Shown in pieces: positions 22,643 through 34,770 of a DNA stretch of 64,000 bases. Where the stretch lies: contig CP021229.1 of the NCBI GenBank assembly GCA_003999685.1, forward strand, positions 558,001 through 622,000, given 5' to 3'. The stretch comes from Taiwanofungus camphoratus (Eukaryota > Basidiomycota > Agaricomycetes > Polyporales > Taiwanofungaceae). The notes under the pieces are model-generated. The model did not search any database. It had not been told where the DNA came from and worked only from the letters and a program-made list of their open reading frames with translations. The stretch's first letter is position 1, and each line of letters opens with the position of its first letter. A program made the position numbers and the translations under genes.

Positions 22643-23656
22643 TTAATTACAAGTGCCAGCCCTGCGGACCGCGGTACATTTAAAGCTCACCTGACATGTG
22701 ATGTGATACTGATTGATGTCACCGACATAAAGCAGAGCTCATCGTTGGCATCGCTTTGCCTTCATGCCTCAGAGGAGAAATTGAACAGGCATATTTGGAA
22801 AAACGGTGAACATGGCGACTTGAATCTCTTTATGTGGCTAATGCATTCTCCAAACTCGGCTTTCTAAAGCGTCAATCTCTTGCACGAGGCACAACGGGAC
22901 GACTGAATACTTTGTTTTACCCATTCATTTTTTCCCAATGGCAGCTAATGCGCAACATCAGGCTCTCCCTTGAGACATTATCAGCACAGCGTGAGTGCTT
23001 GCTACATGTCAGGGGCGCTGTTGGTATCACCGGAGGCTTCGGCGTGACATGCGTGTTCAGGATGCGTGTCAACTGTGTGTATTTCTGACCAACAATACGA
23101 CTTCCTCATTACACGCCTTCCGTAGTTCTTTCAAACGCTGGGCTCAGCATCATTGCAAATTTGCGTGCTTTTGAGCCTTCTATTAGCATAAACATGGATC
23201 CATGGTGCCGGGGGTAGGCAGACAACGTTGACTACATGGTCAATGTGTATCTCACATTCTCGTGACACGAGCGTAAAGAGGGACTTGAAGGATTTGGGCT
23301 CCATGATCACTGATCATCTTTTTGTCAAAACAAAATGATACACAGGCTCTGCGCTCGCACACAATAGCAAATTCCAGAGCAGGCTTGTCATAACCAATCA
23401 CTGATCGGTGTCTTGGTGCTCGATAGCGAGCCTTTTCCTCTCACGCTGAACGGTGATGCGGAACGATGAACGAGGTACATAATCTGCCTTGCAATCCTCT
23501 CAGACTCCGAAACACCCTCCGTTGCCCACGCCAGGAAACGAAAGGTGGACTCTTGCATTGCGAGTGTGACACCTAGAGTTCGGAACTGCCTGAGACCTTC
23601 CGCATCCCATTCTCCCCCGGCTCTCGAACTGAGAATCGCAGCATTCGACGTTGAAT

Positions 23657-25909
23657 ATGGGACAGCTCGATAGCACGTATGGCGCTATGCTAATAGGCAT
23701 CTTCCTCTCCGCGATGTGTGTATCCCCCTGTCTTCAGAGTTCCGCCGGCCATACTGATGAAAGCCGCTTTGCAGCCTCTTTGGCGTGACCAATCTCCAGA
23801 TGTTCATTTATTTTCAACGGTGCTCTCGTGACATCATATGGAACAAACTTGCCGTCTGTTGGTTGTGGTATGGATCTTCAACACGATCACGGAAGGTGAT
23901 CATCAGTGGTGTTCGGTCTTATTCAGGTTGCTGGATGCACTTCATCTGGCATTTTGTCTGCACATGGTATACTGGTACTTCATCATAAACTACGACAATC
24001 CGGAGGAGCTCTTGTACATTGTCTGGAGCTTCAAGGTATGCACGATCGCATTCCACAAAGCCCGTCCGTCATGCTGACTAGCACAAAATAAAGGGACAGA
24101 TTATACTGGATGTATGTGTTGTTCATGAGCACATTCCATCAGGGCTATTGATGAGTTTGTGCTCCTAAACCACCGTTAGTCAATAGTGGTTATATCTGTT
24201 CATACGTGAGTGAGCACGCATAAATGATCGCTCCTCGCGTCGCACCATTTACTGTGTGTGGAACCAATTACCTTCCTGCAGACTATATGTTATCCGCATC
24301 TGGAAACGTACGTCAGTTTCCCCGCTGCATCAATTCGTCCTAGCGCAACCTCCTAGGAAAGAATGCTGATGACACTCTTGGAATGGCACTGTACTTCGAT
24401 ACGATCTGCTTACTGAATACACGCACAGTAAACGCTATTGTGAGCCGACGACGGCCAGGGCTTCGGCACAAGATTTTGCCTTGTTCTCTCGTACGTATTG
24501 ACCCTTGCCAAGTCGCCTTTTTGATATTACTTCATCTGACGTATGTGCAATGGGTGAAGAGCGTTGTCATGCTTGCTGGCTTCGGTGAGTTAGTTCAGGA
24601 ACAAAGATTGCATGATACAAGTGTCAGGATCGATCTATGTAATCGCTAACCTGAAGACTAGGTGCTGCCTTAGGTTTGCGATTTGTCCTCCTTTTAAACA
24701 CCTGATGCTAACAGTGTCGCAGTGCTCTGCTATGAAATGTATGCTATGAGTTGATTTTGCTGCTCTTGCACGAAGCCTCACCCCATAACAAGCAATCAGT
24801 TCAATCAATATACTGACCTGCTCAGGGCGAAGGCAAGTCGCTCATAGCTATGCAACTGCTCGTCACATTCCTGGCCCCTCAGCCCCACTAGGATTATTAT
24901 TTTTCTTTTCGTTCCCTGTCTTGGTTCAACCACTACCTTGACTCACACCCGCTTGACAGTGGGTAACTTATCTTCCACTAGCAGTCATGACAAGCGTCGA
25001 CGCTCTTATTGCCACTTCAATGTGCTACCTTTTGGCACGGTGTCGCACTGGTTTCAAACGGTTGGTTACGTTTGGTCACATAAGCCTCTGCTCTTCTCAA
25101 TCTGGATTAATGCCTGTGACATGTGGATGTAGCACGGATTCCCTCATTACGATATTGATGATATTCACACTGAACACCGGCGTGATAACAAGGTGTGTCT
25201 ATCCGCGTTCTTCCCTTCAGTAAATCTGCAGATCTTACATAACGTCTCGTAGTCTCTGTTCCCTTACGGCGATCGTGACTGTGAGTCAAGAAACGCACTT
25301 ATCTTCTAATGGCTCTCGAACATCTGCGATGCAATTCCATCTAGTTTGGTGCTATTCCGCATTCATTCGTAGTTCTCAGCGTTGAGTTCTTAGTGACAAA
25401 ATGTAAGTGGCATTAGTCTTCTCACGCCACTTTATTCTGACACCTATCGTGTATCCATCAGTATATATCAATTCGTTTATGGCGATGTAAGCTCCACTTG
25501 GTCCAGAAGAACATGAAGGATTATAAGCTCATCAATCGCACTTTTCTCGTTTACAGGTTCAACGCAACACGCTCCGTCTTCCTGGGCCCCGCACCAATGA
25601 GAATATTGTTCTCGCTCCCGTCAACCCAGTGTCATCTGGCTCAGCACATGACCGCAAAGGCCATCAGCTCGTGGAAAACTCGACTCATAGCCTAAGAAGA
25701 TCAGATTTGCAGACCAGCGTGCACTCGTCGCACGTGCCAGTCATAGATGTGAATATAAGACCCGAGGGACTGATCTACGACTCAAAGTCAGATGCAGACG
25801 GGAAAGACTTCGAAAATGTTCGAGAGCCGAAAAGACTCCAGTCTGTCCCTTCGACGTTCAGCTGGACGTCTCACCCGCGCGAGTCTTTAACAGGAGGACT
25901 TGGAAATTG
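23657..25909 (+). CDS. DUF6534-family multipass membrane protein
   Basis: This is a member of the seven-helix-like membrane family DUF6534, expanded in mushroom-forming fungi and of unknown function. It starts MGQLDSTYGAMLIGIFLSA. Splicing yields LFGVTNLQMFIYFQR, then NKLAVCWLW joined to LLDALHLAFCLHMVYWYFI (intron about 23870-23926). NYDNPEELLYIVWSFK, QIILDSIVVISVHTLYVIRIWK, SVDALIATSMCYLLARCRTG, TDSLITILMIFTLNTGV, SLCSLTAIVT, FGAIPHSFVVLSVEF and LYINSFMAM follow. This order matches the family from end to end. The part between RIWK and SVDALIA (about 24.31-24.98 kb) is read with less certainty. After LYINSFMAM the predicted splice continues as FNATRS and stops early. A different frame, LRLPGPRTNENIVLAPVNPV, stays open to 25909 and looks more like a hydrophilic tail, so one frame change is unexplained. 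The gene may be damaged there. Confidence 0.65.
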
Positions 25910-26723
25910 ATTGTATGAAGCTATGACTCCAAGGAAATTTGTCCTGGGATGGCAGTTAATTACAAACCGAAGCAGCACGCGCGTACATGTTGTTTTATCT
26001 CACCTTCGATTGTTATCAAAGCAGTGCTGTGAAGGTCAGGGGTTGGATCCGGTTGGAGGTGATGTCCTCGAGACTTCGTGCCATGTGTTGCATGTACTCT
26101 TATTCGAATTTCACCCTTTAAGCATCATTTGGGGCTTACAAATTTTGCTGATGTCTATTGTTTTTCTTACTGGTTTTCAGATTCCAAAAGCCCACAATTT
26201 GACTATCAATTGATTCAAACGACTTTCCACCAGTCATTTGGTCCCTCATCACAAATCTGGTTGGGATGCTAACCATAGGCACATGCCTGAGATCAGCTCT
26301 CCAAGGCTTGTCGACAAGAGACTAGATCAGCAAAGGAGCGAGACGATACCATCAGTATTCAGTATTTAGTATACAATCGCAAACAAATTGACGTCACATG
26401 CTTAGAACAAAGTACGTTCCGGAACGTCATGAACGATTCTCGCTCCCAATGATATCCAAGTCATCGAAAGTATATCAGATTCAGACATGAGGACGTCGAT
26501 GTATTTATTGGCAGTGGTGGTGATAGCTCATGCTCTCTTCACTTAAAAGAAAAGGAAATTCAATTGCAAAAATGTATCCGACACAATGAGTATTGCGGGC
26601 TGCAGAATGTCAGGAACTTCATCAGCCTGGCCAAGCCGGGACAAGCGAATCGCAAACATTGTCTATCCCTTGGTTTACGAACTGCTATCATACGTCGACC
26701 AAAAATCTGCATCAGATGGCATT
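25910..26723. other. Intergenic region between convergent genes
   Basis: I see no gene. This is the 3' flank of the DUF6534 gene and of MSH2, which converge here. Confidence 0.5.
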
Positions 26724-29700
26724 CTATAACGAATTGAGTACGCTCTGAACCCATTGATTACCCTCTATCCGCGGTTGGAATTGATTAATACAGGTCTTGA
26801 GTTGTTCCAACTGATCTGCGGGTGACAGGGCCTCATCAGACATGACGATATCTTCGCCGTCTTGCCCAGATATATGCGACGCCCAGTCACGCAAGAGTTC
26901 TTCAATGATTTTGGTACCTTCCTCAATGACCTCCGCAGAAAGGTCTGCTTCACCAGGTTGGTCGTCTTAACATTGAGACGCACTATCAGCTCAAAGTCAT
27001 TGCGATTTATGTTAGACCATACCAGCATTGAAGTCTTCGAGCTCATCTGCCTTGCGTTTCGCCAACTGAATTTTCGTCATTCGGTTAGGGCAGGTAGAAT
27101 GCATAGCGTCCTGTAAGAACCTACCTTCACCACATTTTCAGGGAAATTTGCCAATTTAGCAACGTGAATACCAAAGCTCTGATCACTGACGCCTGCGACT
27201 AGTCAAAATTCTGGGCCATTTCTTGGTGTACGAGCACGTACCTGGCTCTACTTTGTACAGCAAAGTGATGTCTCGATCTCGATTTGATTCAACATCGGAA
27301 TTAGAAACGTGCGCAACGACATGCAAGTTCTTCACATGAGGAATTTCTTGGTCTAGTCCCGTCAGCTCATGAAAGTGAGTGGCAAATAGGCAAAACGCGT
27401 GGATTTGAGAAGCAATATTCCTGTCATATTGTACGGTCATCAGGTTCGACACTTGCATCAGTCTTTCGCCTGACTCACTCCGAGATAGCCCACGCAAGAC
27501 CGAAACCGTCATATGTCGAAGTTCCTGGGTGTACAACGTCAGTTTTGATTTAGCTGCAGAGCTGATCGGCCATGTTTACCTCGTCCCAGTTCGTCTATGA
27601 TGATGAGCGAGTCCTTTGAGGCCGACTAGTGGACCTTTCAGGTCAAAGGACGGGTTGCGATGAGAGTCAATACTTACTCTGAGGATGGTAGCAGTCTCCA
27701 ACATCTCTGCCATGAAGGTTGAAATGCCCTTGAGTTGACTATCACCGGCCCCAACTCGACAGAGAATGGAGTCAAAGATCGGAATATGAGCTTCTGAGCA
27801 TGGTACGAAGGTACCCGTTTGCGCCATAAGTGCGATGACTCCCACCTGAAATATGTTCAGACAAACGTTCGACAAGTAAGAGGAATCAAACCTGGCGAAT
27901 GTATGTACTCTTTCCTCCCATGTTAGGCCCAGCTAAGGAGTTCTCAGTAAAGAATTATAAGAGCAGAGGGTCGAGAACTTACTGATGATTTGAAATTCGC
28001 TCTCGTCTAGGTAATAGATAGTATCACACTGTTACCAAGTGAAAAATACCACGACTGCGAACCTTTGATCATTTCGACATCATTAGGAATAAAGCTAATG
28101 TCGTCTTGTACCTCAAGGCAAGGATGACGTGCTTCTCGAAGAACCAAGCTACCGGAGCCTGTGTGGATGTTTAGTCACCCTTTCAACAAGTTATCCGGAA
28201 GTATATACCCTTTTCCGAGACTTTAGGCTTCACATAAGCCTCTGGAGCATTCACCGCCACGTGAGCAAAGCTAAACGTTGGCTTTAGTTGTAGTCAATCG
28301 TGATATACAATGAAACGAACCTTATGATAACATCTAGATGTGCTATTACGTTGTTCCATGACTCTAATACAGGGGTATATGTTGCTGAATGACAAAATGT
28401 CCTTGAAACATGTAAATATCTATGCGTGATTGTAGATACTCACATGCAATATTGACGACCTCCTTGACCAGCCCACTTTGCGTTTTTGAGTAAGATTCTG
28501 TGGCCTCCTGGTAGTCGTTGGCGAGCTCCTTCAGGGTTCTTGTCGTAAAGAAGAGACCGCTTTTGATGGTACCCAGCTCTATGTATTTCTTTTTGTTTTG
28601 GATTCCCTTGGCGTCCTGTTCCGACAGCAGAGTTAAGTTCCGTACTCAAGCCCACAAAGAAACGGAAAAAGAATAATGCGAGGGGAGTCGACTACTCACG
28701 TTCTTTGTCAAGCGGAAACAATATCCATACGTAGGCGAGTTCTCTAAATGCAGCTTCTTATCTAATTCCATTCCGAGGTCACGGCCCACTTCCTGGTGCT
28801 CCTCGTCTAAGCCGTCGCGGATATCCTTCAGCTTGTCCGCCAGCGCTTGAAGACGTGAGTCGTAATCCGGCTTGATGACAAAGTTATGGTTCTCCAGCTC
28901 ATCGAGATCTAGTGTCTGCTGTACCATTTCTTCATACTTTGAGAGGCTGCTGTCGAAATCCTGAATAGGAAAATGAGTATCCGGTGTCAGTATCTGGTGG
29001 TATGGAAAGGCGAGTGACCGACTCGGAGTTTGCTTAGATACATTTCTTCGACGAGCGCTTTGTACTCATCTTGTGTAGTTTCAGCGGTTTCAATGGTGGC
29101 GATGAGGCCCTCAAGCTATAGTAAGTGTTAGGCTCAGAAGATCAATTCAGTCTCGGATGGAGTGAAAGTCACACTCGCCTTCAGAACAGCTTGGTATACT
29201 CGCACCACATCCTCAAGAGATGCTACAGACTTTTGGAATCGTTTGCAAATTCGATGCATATCTGGCATGAACTTCAGGTACTCATCCTGGATGCGATTTC
29301 GATGGTAGTAATATGAAAATTGCAGATAAGCAACGTCTTCATCAATGAGGCGAAACCACATTCATAGAAGAGGATATCACCTGCAGAGTCCTCCGTGCAT
29401 TCGAGTCGTCAACGAAGATCTCGACAAGATTCTGCCTCTTCACTGTCACAAAAGAGCGTCAGGATATCTGATTATGATGATGGGAAACGAAGAATTTCAG
29501 GGCCAAGGCGAGAATGACTTACAGATCTCGTGAAGGTTGACTAGAGGCTGCTTGAGCCAGCTCCCCAGCAGCCTCGAGCCTTGTGCCGTCTTGCACTTGT
29601 TCAACAGTCCGAAAAGGGTGGTGTTCTTGTTCGAACCCTGTGAATCATAACATAAGATCGCCTCGAAATACCATAATTATCACGACCCCGAGACTCACGA

Positions 29701-31062
29701 TATTCCCAGGAGCCTCAGTCAAGTTAAGAGCGCGAAGGGCACTCGCATCGAGCCTCATGAATTGAGAGAGGTCGTGCGTGCGGATGGTATACGTGCCGTG
29801 ACTGGACGGGTCGGATAGAAGGGATAGGTAGGAGACGAGCGCGGAGAGCGCGGAGGGTGCAACCGGAAGAGAAAGCTCAGCTATTATACAACACCATGAA
29901 AGGTGCAATGTACAAGTAATGTTCCCGAGAGTCAGTAGATTCGCAAGATATAGTTACGAACGCGTACGTATCGTTAATGCCGCATCGACATTGGAGGACG
30001 ACGGCATAGAACTGGAGTCCAGCAAGCGTACGAGGTCGTCTTTGATATTTTTTGCTGTGAATTCGCCTTCATACGTACAGTGGTCAGTCAGCATCCTCGT
30101 CGGAATACAATAAAGAGATAGGCAACAAACTGGGCTTTCTCTCGGTGATCACAACTCCGCAACGGTCAAGGACATCTCTGAGCTTCTTGAGCTCGAAGTC
30201 GCGCTCAGTTGTGCCAGAGGTGGTGCCAGTAGGGATAAGAGCCTCCTTGACAGAGAGCTGTATGATGAGGGTCTTTTGTAGGAACAAGGGCGCAAGGAGG
30301 TTGAAGCGACGAAAATTTGAATAAACCCTGAAAATGACCTTCACTGCATGTCACGTACCTCTGTATTCGAAAAGAGGTCATTGTCTACGAAATCGGCTAC
30401 TCCTAGTTCGCGAACACTAGTGTCTGCAAAAGCTATCCCTACTGTTTTGGTCTTCACCTTCGAGGACCCGGCAACAGCAGCAGGAGTAGACGTGACCTTG
30501 ATTGCCATGACAATGGGAGCGGAAAGGATATCTGTATTGACGAATAGCATGTCCTCCACGGCTTGTAAGTTTCCAGGAGACGCCTGTCATTGTGAAGTAT
30601 GAGCGTTCGAGTCGCGATAACAGACAAGCCAGTGTGAACCTCTTTGTCAAGTCGAAACTTAGTCGCCTTCTTCCCCTGCCCAGGTTCTGGTACCCAAATC
30701 TCCACCTTCAGCTGCTTTGACGTCAATGCATCTCTCAGGAAACTTTTTGCAGTGCTTTCGGTCAGCGTCACACTCGGAAGACCAGACTTGCCACCCGGCC
30801 CAAGGTATTTGATGACCGAATTCGTGCGGAAGACGTGGGTTGCCACGTAGAGCGCATCCGGACCATGCACAGAGTAATACTCATTGCGAAAGAATAGGCG
30901 AACTGTGCCATTTTCTGGCGACTTTGCAGGGAGCTTCGCAAAAAAGCTAATGAAACCCGGGTGCGAAGCGTTGTCTGGCGTGGTTGTCAATACTCGCGAT
31001 ATAACAGTGGAATGCACCCGCGCACCAATCTCGTAGTCCACATCTTTTTCTTTCCCGTACAT
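26724..31062 (-). CDS. MSH2: DNA mismatch repair protein MSH2 (MutS homologue)
   Basis: This is the common subunit of the MutS-alpha and MutS-beta heterodimers (with MSH6 or MSH3), which recognise mismatches and insertion loops in the nucleus. It is read on the minus strand from [12 protein letters not shown] (31062-31026). A 51-bp intron (30975-31025) joins that to [16 protein letters not shown]. MutS I follows ([35 protein letters not shown]), then the connector (VITERKP) and the lever/clamp ([50 protein letters not shown]). The ATPase has Walker [14 protein letters not shown] near 27.9 kb, [20 protein letters not shown], Walker [21 protein letters not shown] and ATHFHELT. The C-terminal dimerisation helix includes [10 protein letters not shown] and [12 protein letters not shown], and the protein ends WVQSVLNSL. 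It is near full length with many short introns. In MutS I the usual LFDRGEYY reads LFFRNEYY. The assignment is very secure. Confidence 0.95.
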
Positions 31063-32120
31063 TAAAGCCATTTCCGTGTGTGATATTTGGTGATCAAGGT
31101 TAGACAAGACTTGCGTCTTGAACAAGCCGATCGCGTCTGAAGAGCGCGTTCGCGCGTCAAGACGCGTCCATACATCGCACCTTGGGTCGGCGCGCGAAAT
31201 TTCCCACTGGCAGGTTGTGATCCCAATACTTATGCAACCTGTTATATGTAATGCAACATCTCTTTCATTCGACCAATCCATGCAGATTTCAATGACACTT
31301 ATTCCAGTCTAACATTTTTTTTGCATTTTCTGGAGAAAGTACATATGCCGTGCATGAGCTTCCCTTTTTTTCTGTCAATATGCTCAGGGGCACATCCGAG
31401 TCTCATGCAGACTACTCAATATTCAGAGATCCCTCATGCAACCCATATCTAGAGAATCTCCAGCTCTTGTAATCTTCTTCAGCATGTCACACTCCGTACA
31501 TTGGCACCTCTCGCCTATTGGCACGTTGTGTGTTTACCTGCAGAAGCTCCAGGAGTAATAGGGCCATCCGTGTAATGACACACATGTATTTTTGCTCCTG
31601 TTAATTGGAGAGAGGGGCCCAGAGACCAGTCGGACTCAGCAGTGGAATGTGATTTGCTACAGAGCAAGTCCAGCTTATGTTTTTAGTGCATCGAAACTTC
31701 CCACTGGGACTAATGCCCAAAGGACTTCGAAGGAGGTGTCTTTGACAACTCCGGGAACATTGAAGTACAATGCAAATTGAGAACTAAATAAATCGTGCGT
31801 GCGCGACGCTACCGACTTGAAGTTGTTGTCACATAATCAAATGCATTTTCGTTGGTAGTCAGGTGAAAATTCGAGTGTGCCGATCGTGTCTCAGGCGCGT
31901 CGCCGACGCGTCGCACCAGATCGCGGCTTCTGTCGCCGCTCGAATTGCTTGCTGCATTTTGCTTCCGTTATATTTTCCGAGTCCAGCAACTTTTGTCTGC
32001 AATCCAAAGCTGTTCTCCCAGGTGTCGCAAGCCTGTCGTATCCGAGGGCAGTTCATCTATCACCAATAGTCATCAATAATCTTCGCTTTCAAAACTGTCA
32101 TTACTAGATTCCCAGACTGC
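31063..32120. other. Intergenic region
   Basis: I see no supported gene. This is the upstream region of MSH2 and the downstream flank of the small minus-strand gene at 32121-32615. Confidence 0.5.
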
Positions 32121-32615
32121 TTAGGTCTTTCTGAGCGTGTTTGAACCATATTCCTTGAATCCGCACCCCTTGTGTACAGACGCAGCGGCTTTTCCACCGC
32201 AGCATCTGAAGTGGCTTTGGGGTGCAACATTGACACCCTTGTCTTCCTTTATTACTTCGATGCCTATCTTCTGCATGGTGTAGAGGTTTGTCACGGAAGG
32301 TACATTCTTGATACAGTTATGTAATTTTTGGCAAATGTACACCTCCAGTTTATCGCAGTATCGCATAACTATACTATTTGTGACTACCTCCATTCTGGCA
32401 AAAAGCCCAATATTGTGCATGATACTTGTCCTGAAAGTTTCTGGGAACTGCAACATGTCAATCAATGACTGGTTTGTGCAAAGTTGCGTCGTAGAATGTT
32501 GGTCATCACAGCGTTGTATGGAAAGTTTCCTTTTTGAGAATAGACATGGGTCGCCTATCCTCTGCTTACTGGGACTTACATAGCAACCCTCAACGATCCT
32601 TGTCAAGCTTGCCAA
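32121..32615 (-). CDS. Small hypothetical protein
   Basis: I do not recognise this gene. The minus strand starts MASLTRIVEGCY and then meets a strong donor (GTAAGTCC) with an acceptor GACATGTTGCAG. A second exon reads FPETFRTSIMHNIGLFARME. A weaker intron (GTAGTCAC..CACCATGCAG) joins it to KIGIEVIKEDKGVNVAPQSH and then FRCCGGKAAASVHKGCGFKE, ending YGSNTLRKT. Spliced, it would be about 80 residues. The frame is also open without splicing (164 residues), so the gene model is uncertain. The C-terminal part, with CC and one further Cys in a Gly/Lys-rich setting, looks the most conserved in style. The start lies 48 bp from the ATG of the divergent gene at 32664, so the two may share a promoter. 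Confidence 0.4.
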   Translation of the reverse strand: MASLTRIVEGCYVSPSKQRIGDPCLFSKRKLSIQRCDDQHSTTQLCTNQSLIDMLQFPETFRTSIMHNIGLFARMEVVTNSIVMRYCDKLEVYICQKLHNCIKNVPSVTNLYTMQKIGIEVIKEDKGVNVAPQSHFRCCGGKAAASVHKGCGFKEYGSNTLRKT

Positions 32616-32663
32616 CGTACTTGTTCGAATGTTCCCTGTAATCTCCCTCTCATTATAATTGTA

Positions 32664-34371
32664 ATGACCTCAGCAACAGCAAGACCACTCTCGTTTTCCG
32701 GTCCTCGGCCACTTAAACTTGTCGATGGCAACGTTCAGTCAGTGACCTCACCTTCAACTTCCTCATGCCCATCCCCAACGGTTTCTGGGCTATCCACCCC
32801 TCCCCCGTCCGCATCCACCTTCAAGCCGCACCGCCAGTCCTCAATATCATATTATTCCAGCGATAACGCTCCATACTGGGACTTACGTTCACCAACATCC
32901 GCTTCTAGCCCTTCATTGAAGCGCTGTAGCTCTCTAGGACAGAATACTAGAGGTGCTCCTGTAAAGGGAGACAGGCGTAGTATTGGCTCAGTAGGAGTAC
33001 AGTCACCTGTGGTGGATCGAGGACCTCTCACCCTCACCGAAAGGTAAGTGTATGTCCGCCTCTTGCACGTTTCATTTACTCATCGAGGTAAAGACACGCG
33101 GATCTTCTGCATTTCATAGCCCAGAAGGAGTCGAAATGCCTCGAGCTTCGCTCACAGCTTGCCACTCACGAAGCTGAGCTTGCACAGCTCAAGCGTAAGT
33201 GGGAGCGTATCGTCAGTAGGGGCATGGATCGCGCCTCCTCGGTCTCGCCTAGCTCGCCTGACATAGGCTCCGTTGGTTCGCCAGCTACCAATGGTGCAGT
33301 GCTCGAAGGGATCAAGGAAAGCGTACAGGGCGTCGGCAGACTCCTTGCGACGGGCCTAGCTGACCTGTCTTCTCCGTCATCTTCTGCACCGACACAAGTC
33401 CTCCCTGGGTTCGCACCCGTGTCTCGTGCATCTGCCACCGCGACAATCAGGAGAAGCAGAGGACACGCGAGTACCCAGAGTACATCATCGGTGTCGACGT
33501 ACGGCACAAGTACGAGTTCTAGCGTGAGACTCTCGCAGTCTTCCGCTTCATCTCTTGCGCTTGACGAATCCTTACCTGGATTGGACGAAAAGGATGAAAG
33601 AGCAGAGGAACGTGAGGGAAGAGAGCGGCATAGCATGGATAATGCGGTGGAGATTTCGCCTGCAACTGCGCTCAGAGCGGCTAAGCTCTATCGGCGCAAG
33701 TCGCGCGATTACCCCGCTTCGTTGGCCTTGTCGTCGTCGCCGACCACACCAGGCTCACCGTCTCCACTCAACTCAGAACCCCCGATTCCCTCAGCGCTGA
33801 ATGCTCGTACATCCAAACGCTCGAGTATGAATTTGTCTTCCGGGCTTCCGCCAGCTGCATCGATACCTGGTCTCAGCCCGCTGGCCGTTCAGCCTGTGTC
33901 GTCTTGGATGGAAAGCGTTGGGCAGAGCGTCGGGCGGAAATGGGAGGAAATACAGAAAGGCGAGACGTACGTCGGTTTGTCTCTGAGAACCTTCCCCTTG
34001 CGCCTTTGATGCATTCAAACGGCTCCCACAGGTTCACAAAGAGCCAGAAACGCGCATCGCTTCTGCTCTCAGACGTGTCGCAGTCCTTTTTTTCAGCTCT
34101 CGCGTCGCCCACTGCGTCAGGCACCTCCGTGTCCATCTCCTCCAATCCCTTCGCCGCGACTCTCTCGCCGCTTTCATCTTCGCCTTCCGGGCTGTCGCCA
34201 ATGGGGCAGGCCTCATCAAGCCCCGCGTCGTTGCTGGAAGACGACGATGTAACTGACTGCCTGGGGAGCGTCATGATCCCTGACTCGAAGGTGCCTGCTG
34301 TAGAGCCGACCGGCTCAAATCCGGCTGTGAGGAAGAAGCAGACGCAGAGTGATGATGAGTGGAACTGGTAA
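32664..34371 (+). CDS. DUF4048-like fungal protein
   Basis: Three exons (32664-33043, 33094-33966 and 34032-34371) total 1593 nt, or 530 residues. The N-terminus is Ser/Pro-rich (STSSCPSPTVSGLSTPPPSA). A likely coiled-coil helix follows (FIAQKESKCLELRSQLATHE, ELAQLKRKWERIV), then long Ser-rich disorder. A conserved block near the C-terminus reads SSWMESVGQSVGRKWEEIQK, GETFTKSQKRASLLLSDVSQ and SFFSALASP. The very end, DDEWNW, is short and aromatic. This pattern (one helix, a WxxxVGxKWEEI block, KRASLLLSDV) matches fungal proteins carrying DUF4048. Their role is not established, and no signal or membrane segment is present. Family assignment is from memory of the pattern and is moderately sure. 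Confidence 0.7.
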
Positions 34372-34770
34372 ACCCAGTTCTTTGATTTGTATCCTTCCTG
34401 TATATAGTTATACGTATCCTAAGTATATGGCATAGATAGTCTGCAGTTAGCTATGATAAACTGCCAGATGGCATTGGCTCATTGTGGAGGAAACGAATCA
34501 CAATGCACAGACGAAGACCCGTAGACTAGACTTGCCTTCGGACGATGATGCTACGCGCTGGAACCCGAATATGCACTTGAGCCGAACAATTGAAATTGTT
34601 GACTGGTCTCATGCAAGGTAGTCGCACCGTGAAAACTTCAATAGGTAGAGAACGTTCTTGTGAACGCGGATAAATCGCACTAGTCATAGCAAGGGGCAGT
34701 AAATGAACTTCAGAGCATCCGATTTCTATTACAAGCCATAATAGATGCCAAATGCTACGATGCCACAGTG
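34372..34770. other. Intergenic region between convergent genes
   Basis: This is the shared 3' flank of the DUF4048-like gene (+) and the ATP synthase subunit K gene (-). Nothing else is seen. Confidence 0.5.

Larger units (their letters stand above)
19023..23656. other. Repeat-rich flank and region without secure genes
   Basis: The first ~900 bp are the GC- and pyrimidine-rich upstream region of the minus-strand RRM gene, with 8-bp repeats (19060-19110) and a 79-bp tandem duplication. From 20.2 to 20.35 kb there is a CATCTC-type tract. Several GC-rich open frames between 20.35 and 21.6 kb lack motifs, and the longest has no ATG at its start. One minus-strand frame at 21716-22642 is listed as an uncertain gene. 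22.65-23.65 kb shows nothing I can support. Confidence 0.4.
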
